The notes beneath the pieces were generated by a model. The model saw only the letters and a list, made by a program, of their open reading frames with translations. It had not been told where the DNA came from and did no database searches. A stretch of 64,000 bases of DNA from Pandoraea sp. ASV26 (GTDB taxonomy: Bacteria; Pseudomonadota; Gammaproteobacteria; Burkholderiales; Burkholderiaceae): assembly GCF_016428915.1 (NCBI RefSeq), contig NZ_JAELTP010000003.1:1-64000 (forward strand). Direction: 5' to 3'. Shown one piece after another: positions 25,933 through 34,215 of this stretch. Position 1 is the stretch's first letter. Every line of letters starts with the position of its first letter. The translations under genes and the position numbers were made by a program.

Positions 25933-26424
25933 ATGACGTTTTTCTCCCGAATCCCTGTCTCGACCCAACTCGTGCGGTTGAGTGAAACCGTGGCAAGCCG
26001 CTGCAACCAGAGCGCCCTGAACGACCAAGGTCGCGTGAAGATGAGCTCGTTCCGGCACCTGTTCAAAGCGATCCGTAATCTCAATATGCGCTCGTTCTCG
26101 GCAGCCGATAACACGCCGGAGACGCAGTTCCGATACGCCTACATTTGCTCGACGCTTCACGACCTCAGAGCGACACACCTGCATCATCCACAAAAGCTGG
26201 CGAAGGTCGAGAAGGTCCAGCAGGCATTCAACAAGGTGATGTCCGGTGATCCGGACAAACGCCCCGCCGAGCGGGCGGGGGCGCCGGTGACTCACTATTT
26301 GAGAGGACTCAGAGAGGACGCGCGCGTGAATTTCGCGGCGGAATTCGAAGGGGTTTACCACGCCGACAGGGCTCGCCAGCAAGGGCGGCCGCATTTCGGC
26401 GCGTCAAGACATCACAGCTCGTAA
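25933..26424 (+). CDS. Hypothetical protein
   Basis: The 163-residue frame is basic and mostly helical (MTFFSRIPVSTQLVRLSETVAS ... FRHLFKAIRNLNMRSF ... LAKVEKVQQAFNKVMSGDP) and has no signal peptide or known motif. It uses more A/T-ending codons than its neighbours, which may mark recent acquisition. It overlaps the end of the convergent cysB gene by 13 bases. I do not recognise it. The opposite strand is also open here but gives a less protein-like sequence, so this strand is preferred with modest confidence. Confidence 0.45.
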   Translation: MTFFSRIPVSTQLVRLSETVASRCNQSALNDQGRVKMSSFRHLFKAIRNLNMRSFSAADNTPETQFRYAYICSTLHDLRATHLHHPQKLAKVEKVQQAFNKVMSGDPDKRPAERAGAPVTHYLRGLREDARVNFAAEFEGVYHADRARQQGRPHFGASRHHSS

Positions 26425-27353
26425 CTCTCGTGCTCGCCGCGCAATGCCTGCTCGACCAGCTTGCGAGTCAGAATCGGCGACAGTAGCTCGACCATCGTGA
26501 AGACATAACCGCGCAGATACGCGCCCTGTTTCAGCGCGACGCGCGTCACGTTCGTGCCGAACAGATGTCCCACATGGATGGCCCGGAGATTGCGATCGCG
26601 CTCCGGGTCGAACGCCACGCCCGCCAGAATCCCCACACCCAGCCCCAACTCCACATACGTCTTGATGACGTCGGCGTCGATCGCTTCGAGCACGATGTCC
26701 GGCTGCACGTGACGCAGCGCGAACGCCTGATCGATCTTGGCGCGTCCGGCGAACTGCGGGTCATAAGTAATTAGCGGGTACTTCGCCAGATCCTCGATGC
26801 CGACCGACGGCAATTGCAGCAACGGGTGATCCGGCGGCACCACCGCCACATGCTGCCACTGATAACAAGGCAGCGACACCAGATCCTTATAGCCGGCAAT
26901 GGCCTCGGTCGCGATGGCCAGATCGGCCTGATCGTGCAGCACCATCTCGGCAATCTGCGTCGGGCTGCCTTGCAGGATCGACAGACGCACCTTCGGGAAA
27001 CGCTTCTTGAACTCGGCCACCGCATGCGGCAGCGAATAACGCGCCTGTGTGTGCGTCGTGGCAATCGTCAGGCTGCCCTGATCCTGAGCGGCGTAGTCCT
27101 TGCCGATCCGCTTGAGGCTTTCCACCTCCAGCAGAATCCGCTCGACGGACTCGAAAATGATGCGCCCGGGCTCGGTCAGGTTGCGGATGCGCTTGCCATG
27201 CCGGGCAAAGATGTCGACGCCAAGCTCTTCTTCGAGCTCGATGATGGCCTTGGAAACCCCGGGTTGGGAAGTAAATAGCGCCTTGGCGGCCTCGGTCAGG
27301 TTGAAATTCTGACGAACGGCCTCGCGTACAAAACGGAACTGGTGCAGGTTCAT
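26412..27353 (-). CDS. cysB: CysB-type LysR regulator of sulfur assimilation
   Basis: The 313-residue protein begins MNLHQFRFVREAVRQNFNLTEAAKALFTSQPGVSKAIIELE, the CysB/Cbl HTH signature. Its C-terminal sensor region includes TTHTQARYSLP, where the conserved Thr contacts the effector, and GSPTQIAEMVLHDQADLAIATEA. CysB activates sulfate assimilation genes in response to N-acetylserine and is antagonised by sulfide or thiosulfate. The gene is divergent from the exporter-cysH-cysD-cysN-cobA series. An inverted repeat touches its start codon, consistent with autoregulation. The start chosen matches the standard N-terminus; the upstream extension is not family-like. Confidence 0.93.
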   Translation of the reverse strand: MNLHQFRFVREAVRQNFNLTEAAKALFTSQPGVSKAIIELEEELGVDIFARHGKRIRNLTEPGRIIFESVERILLEVESLKRIGKDYAAQDQGSLTIATTHTQARYSLPHAVAEFKKRFPKVRLSILQGSPTQIAEMVLHDQADLAIATEAIAGYKDLVSLPCYQWQHVAVVPPDHPLLQLPSVGIEDLAKYPLITYDPQFAGRAKIDQAFALRHVQPDIVLEAIDADVIKTYVELGLGVGILAGVAFDPERDRNLRAIHVGHLFGTNVTRVALKQGAYLRGYVFTMVELLSPILTRKLVEQALRGEHESYEL

Positions 27354-27379
27354 TTGTATAACTTTGGAAAATATACAAA
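27353..27379. promoter_or_regulatory. Inverted repeat in the cysB-tauE intergenic region (candidate CysB operator)
   Basis: TTTGTATA (27353-27360) and TATACAAA (27372-27379) form a perfect 8-bp inverted repeat with an 11-base spacer in an AT-rich divergent promoter region. The left arm abuts the cysB start codon. LysR-type regulators commonly bind such interrupted dyads to control themselves and the divergent gene. Confidence 0.55.
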
Positions 27380-27486
27380 CAATTTTTAATTCGTTTGAAG
27401 TATATAGGGTTTTCATTACAGTGGGTGCCACTGTTTCGATAACGTTATTCCCGCCAGGCATTAAGGATCTACCAGGAACGTCATAC

Positions 27487-28263
27487 ATGTCGCTGTGGCT
27501 CGAACCCCTTTCCGGATTTGGCGTTGGCCTGCTGGTCGGCCTGACCGGTGTAGGTGGCGGCTCGTTGATGACGCCTCTGCTCACCCTGTTGCTTGGCTAC
27601 GCTGCGCCGGTCGCAGTGGGCACGGATCTGGCGTTCGCTGCTATTACCAAGAGCTTCGGCACGGTGGCGCACCGCTCTTATGGGCACGTGAAATGGCATA
27701 TCGTGCGCCGGCTCACGCTCGGCGCGCTGCCGGCGGCACTGGTGACGATTCTCTTCCTGAAGCGTCTGGGCGGCATCGACGACGCGGCGCTGCACGTCAT
27801 CAAGCTCACGATTGCCGGCTCGGTACTGCTCACGGTGCTCTCCCTGCTGTTCCGCGCGAAGCTGCTCGCGGCGCTGCGCGCACACCCGAACTGGCAGTTG
27901 ACGGGCCGCAAGCAAGCCGCGGCCACCGTCGTGGTCGGCGCAGTGATCGGCGTGCTCGTAACGGTTTCCTCGATTGGCGCCGGTGCCGTTGGCGCAACGC
28001 TGATCCTGATGTTGTACCCGCAGTTGGAACCGGCCGAAGTTGCCGGTACCGATATTGCCTATGCCGTGCCGCTGACGGCGATTGCCGCGCTCGGCCATAT
28101 CTGGCTCGAGACGGTGCACTGGGCACTGCTCGGCAGTCTGTTGATCGGCTCGCTGCCCGGAATCTGGCTGGGCGCGAAGCTCACCCGTCATCTGCCCGAG
28201 CGTATTGTGCGCGGGGCACTGGCGGCAACGCTGACGCTCGCCGCAGTGAAGCTTGTCGGCTGA
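27487..28263 (+). CDS. TauE/SafE-family sulfite/sulfoacetate exporter-like membrane protein
   Basis: The 258-residue protein has about eight hydrophobic segments and two copies of the family motif: GFGVGLLVGLTGVGGGSLMTPLL near the N-terminus and GVLVTVSSIGAGAVGATLIL in the second half. It is an inner-membrane permease of the 4-TMS repeat type, thought to export or import sulfite or organosulfonates. AGGAAC lies upstream of the ATG; an earlier in-frame start would place non-family residues in front. It heads the cysH-cysD-cysN-cobA series and probably removes excess sulfite or balances sulfur flux. Confidence 0.9.
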   Translation: MSLWLEPLSGFGVGLLVGLTGVGGGSLMTPLLTLLLGYAAPVAVGTDLAFAAITKSFGTVAHRSYGHVKWHIVRRLTLGALPAALVTILFLKRLGGIDDAALHVIKLTIAGSVLLTVLSLLFRAKLLAALRAHPNWQLTGRKQAAATVVVGAVIGVLVTVSSIGAGAVGATLILMLYPQLEPAEVAGTDIAYAVPLTAIAALGHIWLETVHWALLGSLLIGSLPGIWLGAKLTRHLPERIVRGALAATLTLAAVKLVG

Positions 28264-28292
28264 CGCCCCACAGATAACAAGGAGTTCGCGAA

Positions 28293-29084
28293 ATGCGAAA
28301 CGAATCCCGCTGGGAACCCACCCCGGCTGCCGTGTCGTTGAGTGCGACCGATGCCGAGCATCAGGACATGGCGCTGCTCGACGAAATGGAAGCCGTGCTG
28401 GCCGAGCGCCTCGGGCGCATCGTGGCTTCGCATCGCAACGTGAAGTTCGCCAGCAGCCTGGCCGCCGAGGACATGCTCATCACGCACGTGATTCTGCGCC
28501 AGCAACTGCCGATCACGGTGTTCACGCTCAATACCGGCCGTCTGCATGCCGAGACGCTCGGCATGCTCGACCAGATCAAATCGCGCTACGGCTATGACGT
28601 CGTGCAGTACGCACCGCAGGCCGACGCCGTCGAGCAATACGTGACCGAGCATGGTGCGAATGCGTTCTACGAGAGCGTGGATTTGCGCAAGGCGTGCTGC
28701 CAGATTCGCAAGGTCGAGCCGCTCGGCCGCGCGCTCGCCGACGCCGACGCCTGGCTCACGGGTCAACGCCGCGAGCAGTCGGTCACACGCGGAGAACTGG
28801 CGTTCGCCGAGCATGACGACGCACGCGGCATCGCCAAGTACAACCCGATCTTCGACTGGACGGAAGCGCAGGTGTGGGCTTACCTGAGCGCACGTGACGT
28901 GCCGGTCAACCCGCTGCACGCGCGCGGCTACCCGAGCATCGGTTGCGAGCCCTGTACCCGCGCCATCCGTCCCGGAGAAGACAGCCGGGCAGGGCGCTGG
29001 TGGTGGGAGTCGCGCGACAGCAAGGAGTGCGGACTGCATGCCGGCAACCTGAGCAAGATCCCTGTGTCGGTGCAGTCGAACTGA
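28293..29084 (+). CDS. cysH: Adenylyl-sulfate (APS) reductase, assimilatory
   Basis: The 263-residue protein has the PAPS-reductase-fold core (FASSLAAEDMLITHVI, FTLNTGRLHAETLGMLDQI). It also has the four cysteines of the [4Fe-4S] APS-reductase type: CC in KACCQIRK and CEPC in GYPSIGCEPCTRAIRPGEDSRAGRWWWE. The C-terminal ECGLH carries the catalytic cysteine. This cluster marks a reductase that uses APS directly, with thioredoxin as donor, to make sulfite. No cysC (APS kinase) is in the window, which agrees. It starts 29 bases after the exporter gene. Confidence 0.94.
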   Translation: MRNESRWEPTPAAVSLSATDAEHQDMALLDEMEAVLAERLGRIVASHRNVKFASSLAAEDMLITHVILRQQLPITVFTLNTGRLHAETLGMLDQIKSRYGYDVVQYAPQADAVEQYVTEHGANAFYESVDLRKACCQIRKVEPLGRALADADAWLTGQRREQSVTRGELAFAEHDDARGIAKYNPIFDWTEAQVWAYLSARDVPVNPLHARGYPSIGCEPCTRAIRPGEDSRAGRWWWESRDSKECGLHAGNLSKIPVSVQSN

Positions 29085-29208
29085 CGCATCGGGTGCAGCG
29101 CCTGCAATTCAGGCAAGCAAGATAGATGACGATGCAACGCCCTGAACGGCGGCACATCGTGGCAAACCGAATCACGGAAATCTCGGAATCGTCAAGGAAG
29201 GGAACACT

Positions 29209-30156
29209 ATGGGTGCGATGCACGAAGTCGCGCAGGCCAATGGCTCGCGAATGGATCATCTGGACTGGCTCGAAGCCGAATCGATGTACATCCTGCGTGA
29301 GGTCGTGGCGGAGTGCCGCAAGCCCGCGCTGCTGTTCTCGGGAGGCAAGGACTCGGTGGTGGTGCTGCACCTCGCCCTCAAGGCTTTCGGCCTCGGTCCG
29401 ACGCGCAAGACGGTGCTGCCGTTCCCGCTCGTGCACATCGATACCGGCCACAACTATCCGGAAGTGATCGAGTTCCGCGATCGTCACGCGAAGGCGCTGG
29501 GCGCCGAGCTGGTCGTGGGGCATGTGGAAGACTCGATCCGTCGTGGCACGGTTCGCCTGCGTCGCGAGACCGATTCGCGTAACGCCGCCCAAGCCGTGAC
29601 GCTGCTCGAGACGATTGCCGAACACGGCTACGACGCCATGATCGGCGGCGCTCGCCGCGACGAAGAGAAGGCTCGCGCCAAGGAGCGCATCTTTTCGTTC
29701 CGTGACGAGTTCGGTCAGTGGGACCCGAAGGCACAGCGCCCCGAACTGTGGCACCTGTTCAACGCGCGTCTGCATAGCGGTGAGCACCTGCGCGTGTTCC
29801 CGATCTCGAACTGGACCGAGCTGGACGTGTGGCAATACATCGCTCGCGAGAATCTCGATCTGCCGTCGATCTATTACGCCCACGAACGCGAGATCGTGCG
29901 CCGCAACGGCTTGCTCGTGCCGGTCACGCCGCTCACGCCGAAGCAGGACGGCGAGTCGAGCGAAACCGCGTCGGTGCGCTTCCGGACCGTGGGCGACATC
30001 AGTTGCACGTGCCCGGTGGCCAGTGTTGCGGCGAGCCCGGTGGAGATCATTGCCGAGACGGTCGTGACCGACATCACCGAGCGCGGCGCCACCCGCATGG
30101 ACGATCAGACGTCCGAGGCCGCGATGGAGCAGCGCAAGAAGCAAGGGTATTTCTGA
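29209..30156 (+). CDS. cysD: Sulfate adenylyltransferase subunit 2
   Basis: The 315-residue protein shows the PP-loop ATP pyrophosphatase motif LLFSGGKDSVVVLHLA. FPLVHIDTGHNYPEVIEFRD and GGARRDEEKARAKERIFSFRD follow, then the SATS2 C-terminus ending in MEQRKKQGYF. It joins sulfate and ATP to form APS; CysN supplies GTPase drive. It is encoded just upstream of cysN. The upstream gap of about 125 bases shows no gene. Confidence 0.96.
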   Translation: MGAMHEVAQANGSRMDHLDWLEAESMYILREVVAECRKPALLFSGGKDSVVVLHLALKAFGLGPTRKTVLPFPLVHIDTGHNYPEVIEFRDRHAKALGAELVVGHVEDSIRRGTVRLRRETDSRNAAQAVTLLETIAEHGYDAMIGGARRDEEKARAKERIFSFRDEFGQWDPKAQRPELWHLFNARLHSGEHLRVFPISNWTELDVWQYIARENLDLPSIYYAHEREIVRRNGLLVPVTPLTPKQDGESSETASVRFRTVGDISCTCPVASVAASPVEIIAETVVTDITERGATRMDDQTSEAAMEQRKKQGYF

Positions 30157-30280
30157 GGCGCCGGGCGGTCGCCACCGGCGCCCGCCACGCATGGCCTCAT
30201 CGCCCCACGTTCAGAGACATCGGCCCGCCGGGTGCGCAGATTCAACGCACCGCGGGCCACGCAATCGAGTTGAAAAGATC

Positions 30281-31582
30281 ATGAGCCTCACCCCGCATCA
30301 GGAAGACCTCGGCGTGCTGCGTTTCATCACGGCAGGCAGCGTCGACGACGGCAAGAGCACGTTGATCGGCCGCCTGCTGTACGACAGCAAATCGGTGCTG
30401 ACCGACCAGCTCTCCGCCATCTCCCGCGCGAAACACAAGCGTACCGCCGGCGAAGACATCGACTTCTCGCTGCTCACTGACGGCCTCGAAGCCGAGCGCG
30501 AGCAGGGCATCACCATCGACGTTGCCTATCGCTATTTCACGACCGCGCGCCGCAAGTTCATCATCGCCGACACGCCGGGCCACGAGCAGTACACGCGCAA
30601 CATGGTCACGGGCGCGTCGACGGCGCACGCCGCGATCGTTCTGGTCGATGCCACGCGCGTGACCGAAGTCGACGGGCGCACCGAGTTGCTCGCCCAGACC
30701 AAGCGTCACAGCGCCATCGTCAAGCTGCTCGGTTTGCAGCACGTCATCGTTGCCATCAACAAGATGGATCTGGTCGACTACAGCGAGACGACGTTCGATT
30801 CGATTCGCGCCGCCTATCTCGAACTGGCACGCCGCCTGGGACTGGAGGACGTGCGCTTCGTGCCCGTGTCCGCGCTCAAGGGCGACAACATTGTGTACGC
30901 GAGCGAGCGCATGCCCTGGTATCAGGACGAGCCGCTGCTCGACCTGCTCGAGTCGTTGCCGGTCGCACAGTTGGGCGGCGAGCTGCGTTTCCCGGTGCAA
31001 CTGGTGGCGCGTCAGGACGGCTCGCACGCCGACGACTTCCGCGGCTACATGGGACGTGTGGAATCGGGTTCGGTGCGCGTGGGGCAGGTGCTTCGCGTGC
31101 TGCCGGCCGGCCGCTCGGCGACGGTGGCCGAGATCGTCGGGCCGCGCGGGCTGATCGAGGAAGCCTTCGCCGGGCAATGCGTGACGATCCGTCTGACCGA
31201 GGACGTGGATGTGTCGCGGGGCGATACCTTCGTGAGCGCCGAGTCGGCGCTTGAGCCGTCGCGCAAACTGTCCGCCGACGTCTGCTGGTTCGACGAGGAC
31301 GCGCTTGCCCCGCAGCGCAAGTACCTGCTCAAGCACGCGACCAGCACGGTGTACGTGAAGGTCGGCAGCGTGGACACGGTGCTCGACGTCAGCACGCTCT
31401 CGCACGGCACGGACAAGACAACGCTCACCATGAACGACATCGGTCGTGTGCAGTTGAGCCTGCAAAAGCCGGTGGCCGCCGACACGTATGACGCGAACCC
31501 GGCCACGGGAGCGTTCGTGCTGATCGACGAAGCCACGCACCACACCGTGGCCGCAGGCATGATTCGCGCGGTCGCGGCGTAA
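30281..31582 (+). CDS. cysN: Sulfate adenylyltransferase subunit 1 (GTPase)
   Basis: The 433-residue protein has the EF-Tu-like G motifs GSVDDGKST (P-loop), DTPGHEQYT and NKMDLVD, followed by two beta-barrel domains. It stops after the CysN core with no APS-kinase (CysC) extension, which fits an APS-reducing pathway. ATG was chosen because it directly precedes the conserved LRFITAGSVDDG region; a longer open frame upstream is not family-like. It couples GTP hydrolysis to APS synthesis with CysD. Confidence 0.95.
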   Translation: MSLTPHQEDLGVLRFITAGSVDDGKSTLIGRLLYDSKSVLTDQLSAISRAKHKRTAGEDIDFSLLTDGLEAEREQGITIDVAYRYFTTARRKFIIADTPGHEQYTRNMVTGASTAHAAIVLVDATRVTEVDGRTELLAQTKRHSAIVKLLGLQHVIVAINKMDLVDYSETTFDSIRAAYLELARRLGLEDVRFVPVSALKGDNIVYASERMPWYQDEPLLDLLESLPVAQLGGELRFPVQLVARQDGSHADDFRGYMGRVESGSVRVGQVLRVLPAGRSATVAEIVGPRGLIEEAFAGQCVTIRLTEDVDVSRGDTFVSAESALEPSRKLSADVCWFDEDALAPQRKYLLKHATSTVYVKVGSVDTVLDVSTLSHGTDKTTLTMNDIGRVQLSLQKPVAADTYDANPATGAFVLIDEATHHTVAAGMIRAVAA

Positions 31583-31723
31583 TAACGAAATGGCGTAATG
31601 ACGTAATGACGTAGTGGCGCAAAGGTGTATCGCGCCAGACGGACATACGTTCTCTTCTGTATTGAACGGCGCACGGCCCCCCGGATGGGGCCGGTGCCAA
31701 ACCCCTCGAACCATGACGGCATC

Positions 31724-32512
31724 ATGATGGTGACTTCTTCGCAATCCGGTCAGGTGCCGGGCAAGGTCTATCTCGTTGGCGCAGGCCCCGGCGCGGCCGA
31801 TCTGATTACGGTGCGTGGCGCACGGTTGCTCGCACAGGCCGACGTGGTACTCCACGACGCGCTCGTCGAGCCGGAAATGCTCGCGCTGTGCCCGCAGGCC
31901 AAGCGGATTGCCGTTGGCAAGCGCTGTGGCAAGCAGTCGAGTGCGCAGCACTTCATCAACAAGCAACTGATCGACCATGCACGCACCAACGCGCTGGTCG
32001 TGCGCTTGAAGGGCGGCGACCCGATGCTGTTCGGCCGGGCAGATGAGGAACTGCGCGCGCTGGAGGCGGCCGGTATCGCGGTGGAAGTCGTTCCCGGTAT
32101 CACGGCGGCGCTGGCCAGTGCGGCGGCGCTTGGCCGTTCGCTGACGTTGCGCGGCGTGGCCCGCAGCGTGGCCTTCGCAACGCAAAGCCGTGCCCCGGAA
32201 TCGGCGGAGATCGCGGCGCAGGCCTCGGCCGATTCGCTGGTCTATTACATGGGACGCGACAGCGCCGAGCGCATTGCCGCGGAATTGATCGAGGCCGGCA
32301 AACCGGCGTCGACGCCGGTCGCGATCGTCGAGGCGGCAACGACCCCGCGCGAACGACGCGTGCGCCTCACGCTGGGCGACGTCCGGCAAGGGCTGGCGGC
32401 GTCGTGGTTCGATGCGGGGCAGCCGAGCGTCTTGCTCATCGGCGAGGCATTTGCCAATGCCGACGCCGCATCGTTGCACGACTGGGCGGCACGGGCGGCG
32501 ATGGCAGCCTGA
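31724..32512 (+). CDS. cobA: Uroporphyrinogen-III C-methyltransferase (SUMT)
   Basis: The 262-residue protein has the SUMT motifs KVYLVGAGPGAADLITVRG, VVRLKGGDPMLFGRADEE and VEVVPGITAALASAAALG. It methylates uroporphyrinogen III twice using SAM to give precorrin-2 on the way to siroheme, the cofactor of sulfite reductase, and to cobalamin. Lacking the CysG dehydrogenase/chelatase half, it needs a separate chelatase, and a CbiX-type one is encoded next door. Two adjacent ATGs (31724, 31727) are possible; neither has a strong ribosome-binding site. It is the last gene of the sulfur series before a strong terminator. Confidence 0.92.
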   Translation: MMVTSSQSGQVPGKVYLVGAGPGAADLITVRGARLLAQADVVLHDALVEPEMLALCPQAKRIAVGKRCGKQSSAQHFINKQLIDHARTNALVVRLKGGDPMLFGRADEELRALEAAGIAVEVVPGITAALASAAALGRSLTLRGVARSVAFATQSRAPESAEIAAQASADSLVYYMGRDSAERIAAELIEAGKPASTPVAIVEAATTPRERRVRLTLGDVRQGLAASWFDAGQPSVLLIGEAFANADAASLHDWAARAAMAA

Positions 32513-32622
32513 CCGAGGTTCGGCTCAGGGTGCCCGCCTCAGGGCCCCGCTTCAAGGCACCGCCTTGAGGCCCTACCGCTCACAACCCTGCCTCACAAAA
32601 CGCCTTTGCCGGGCGACCATGC

Positions 32623-32661
32623 AAAACGGCGTCACAGTGTGAATCTGTGACGCCGTTTTTT
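32623..32661. terminator. Bidirectional rho-independent terminator between cobA and cbiX
   Basis: AAAACGGCGTCACAG and CTGTGACGCCGTTTT form a 15-bp perfect stem with a 7-base loop. A-run and T-run flanks serve both convergent transcripts. Confidence 0.92.
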
Positions 32662-32684
32662 CGTGCCCGGACGCGCTGCCGTCG

Positions 32685-33065
32685 TCAGTTGCCGTCCATC
32701 ATCCTGCGGCAGTAGTCGGCGAGGGCATCGAGGACGTTGTCATCCTCTCCGATGGCCGCGCTCACGCGCAGTTCGAGACCCGGATGCGCGACGCGGCACG
32801 CGTCGGCGAGTGCCGGAAGGTCGCGCCGCACGTGGCCGCCTTGTCCCAGAAAGACCGGCACCAGCGTGATGTCCGACGTCCCCTGCGATGTCATGTCGGC
32901 CACCGCGTCAGCAAGACTCGGGGTCATCAGTTCAAGAAACGCAAGCCGCACATCGGCGTCGGGACGCTGTGCGCTCAGCTTGTCGCGAAGCCGCTCGAAC
33001 GGTTCTGCCCAACGCGGGTCGCGCGAGCCGTGAGCAAACAGAATGACGCCGGGTTTGCCGTGCAT
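32685..33065 (-). CDS. cbiX: Short CbiX/SirB-type sirohydrochlorin chelatase
   Basis: The 126-residue protein is the short single-domain CbiX form. It shows GVILFAHGSRDPRWAEPFERL, with the metal-ligand His, and VPVFLGQGGHVRRDLPAL with the second His. As a homodimer it inserts Co or Fe into sirohydrochlorin. In this setting it would complete siroheme synthesis begun by CobA. It is encoded on the other strand, 10 bases after lptG, so it is probably co-transcribed with lptFG rather than with the sulfur genes. The chosen ATG gives the standard N-terminus. Confidence 0.9.
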   Translation of the reverse strand: MHGKPGVILFAHGSRDPRWAEPFERLRDKLSAQRPDADVRLAFLELMTPSLADAVADMTSQGTSDITLVPVFLGQGGHVRRDLPALADACRVAHPGLELRVSAAIGEDDNVLDALADYCRRMMDGN

Positions 33066-33075
33066 GGTCGATGCC

Positions 33076-34215
33076 TCAGTGCTTGTCCACCCAGCGCAGC
33101 GCCGCAATGGCGAGCACCAGATAGAGTAATGACGGTAACGCCGCCGTGAACCACGCCGGCCACGTGTTGAGCAGGCCCAGGTGCGAGAACAAATTGTTGA
33201 TCAACTGGAAGCTCATGCCGAGCATGATGCCGCCGAACACCTTCAGGCCGATGGCCCCCGCACGCGCATGCAGATAGGCGAACGGCAGCGCCAGCGCCAT
33301 CATCACGAAGACGGCCAGCGGATACAGCAGCTTCTGCCAGAGCGCGAGGTTATAGCGGTCGGTGTTCTGCTGGTTTTCCTTGAGGTGGCCGATGTACTGG
33401 TACAGGCTGCCGATGGCCATGTTGTCCGGCGAGACCATCAGCACGGACAGAATCTGCGGCGTCAGCTCCGAGCGCATCTGCACCGTGTCGATATGCACCT
33501 GCTTGCTCTGCACCAGCGCGCGCAGCGGGTCGTTGCTTGCCGTGGCGTCGTCGGTCGCACTGAAGACCGTCTCGGAGACATCCGTCAGTTTCCAGAAATT
33601 CGGCGCGTCGAATTGCCCCAACTTCGCCAGCCGCACGCTGTCGAGTCGAAGCTTGTCGTCGAATTCGTAGATGCGCACGTTGGCGATGGTGTTATCCGGG
33701 TTGAGCGTACCCACGTTGATGAAGCGGGTAACGCGCGAGCCATTCTGATCGACGGTGTCCTTGACCCAGACGCCGGAGCGAAAACCGGCTGATACCGAAC
33801 TGCCCAACGCCTCGAGACGAATCTTCTGCGCAAGCTGCTCCGCATTCGGTGCGACATACTCGCCGATGAGGAACGTAATCATCACGATGGGGAAGCCGAT
33901 CTTCAGCAGCGATCGCAGCGCTTGCCCGGTTGACAGGCCCGAGACGCGAAAAATCGTGAATTCCGAGTTACCCGCCAGTTGCGCGCAGACATAAATGGCG
34001 GCAATGAGCGAGGCGACCGGAATGATCTCGTACATGCGCTGCGGCGCGAACAGCAGCACATAGGCGAGGGCGTGCTGGAAGCGGTAGCCGCCCCGGCCGA
34101 CGTCGCCCAATTCGCTCACGAGATCGAAGAAGACGAACAGGCCGACGAACGCGAGCAGAACGAACAGGAACGCCAGATAGATCTGGCGCGCAAAGTATTT
34201 CTCGTAGATGCGCAT
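33076..34215 (-). CDS. lptG: LPS export ABC transporter permease LptG
   Basis: The 379-residue protein starts MRIYEKYFARQIYLAFLFVLLAF. It has three N-terminal membrane segments, a periplasmic jellyroll-like region (VWVKDTVDQNGSRVTRFINVG) and three C-terminal segments ending near LRWVDKH, the LptG layout. With LptF and LptB it extracts LPS from the inner membrane. Its first base overlaps the stop of lptF. It is essential in most Gram-negative bacteria. Confidence 0.95.
   Translation of the reverse strand: MRIYEKYFARQIYLAFLFVLLAFVGLFVFFDLVSELGDVGRGGYRFQHALAYVLLFAPQRMYEIIPVASLIAAIYVCAQLAGNSEFTIFRVSGLSTGQALRSLLKIGFPIVMITFLIGEYVAPNAEQLAQKIRLEALGSSVSAGFRSGVWVKDTVDQNGSRVTRFINVGTLNPDNTIANVRIYEFDDKLRLDSVRLAKLGQFDAPNFWKLTDVSETVFSATDDATASNDPLRALVQSKQVHIDTVQMRSELTPQILSVLMVSPDNMAIGSLYQYIGHLKENQQNTDRYNLALWQKLLYPLAVFVMMALALPFAYLHARAGAIGLKVFGGIMLGMSFQLINNLFSHLGLLNTWPAWFTAALPSLLYLVLAIAALRWVDKH

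Noticed and set aside
31594-31617. CGTAATGA-type repeats between cysN and cobA
   Set aside because: Only two full copies of an 8-base unit; too few and imperfect to list as a feature of its own.
30242-32479. Long minus-strand frame across cysN and cobA
   Set aside because: Antisense to genes with clear motifs; Arg-rich composition with no domain.
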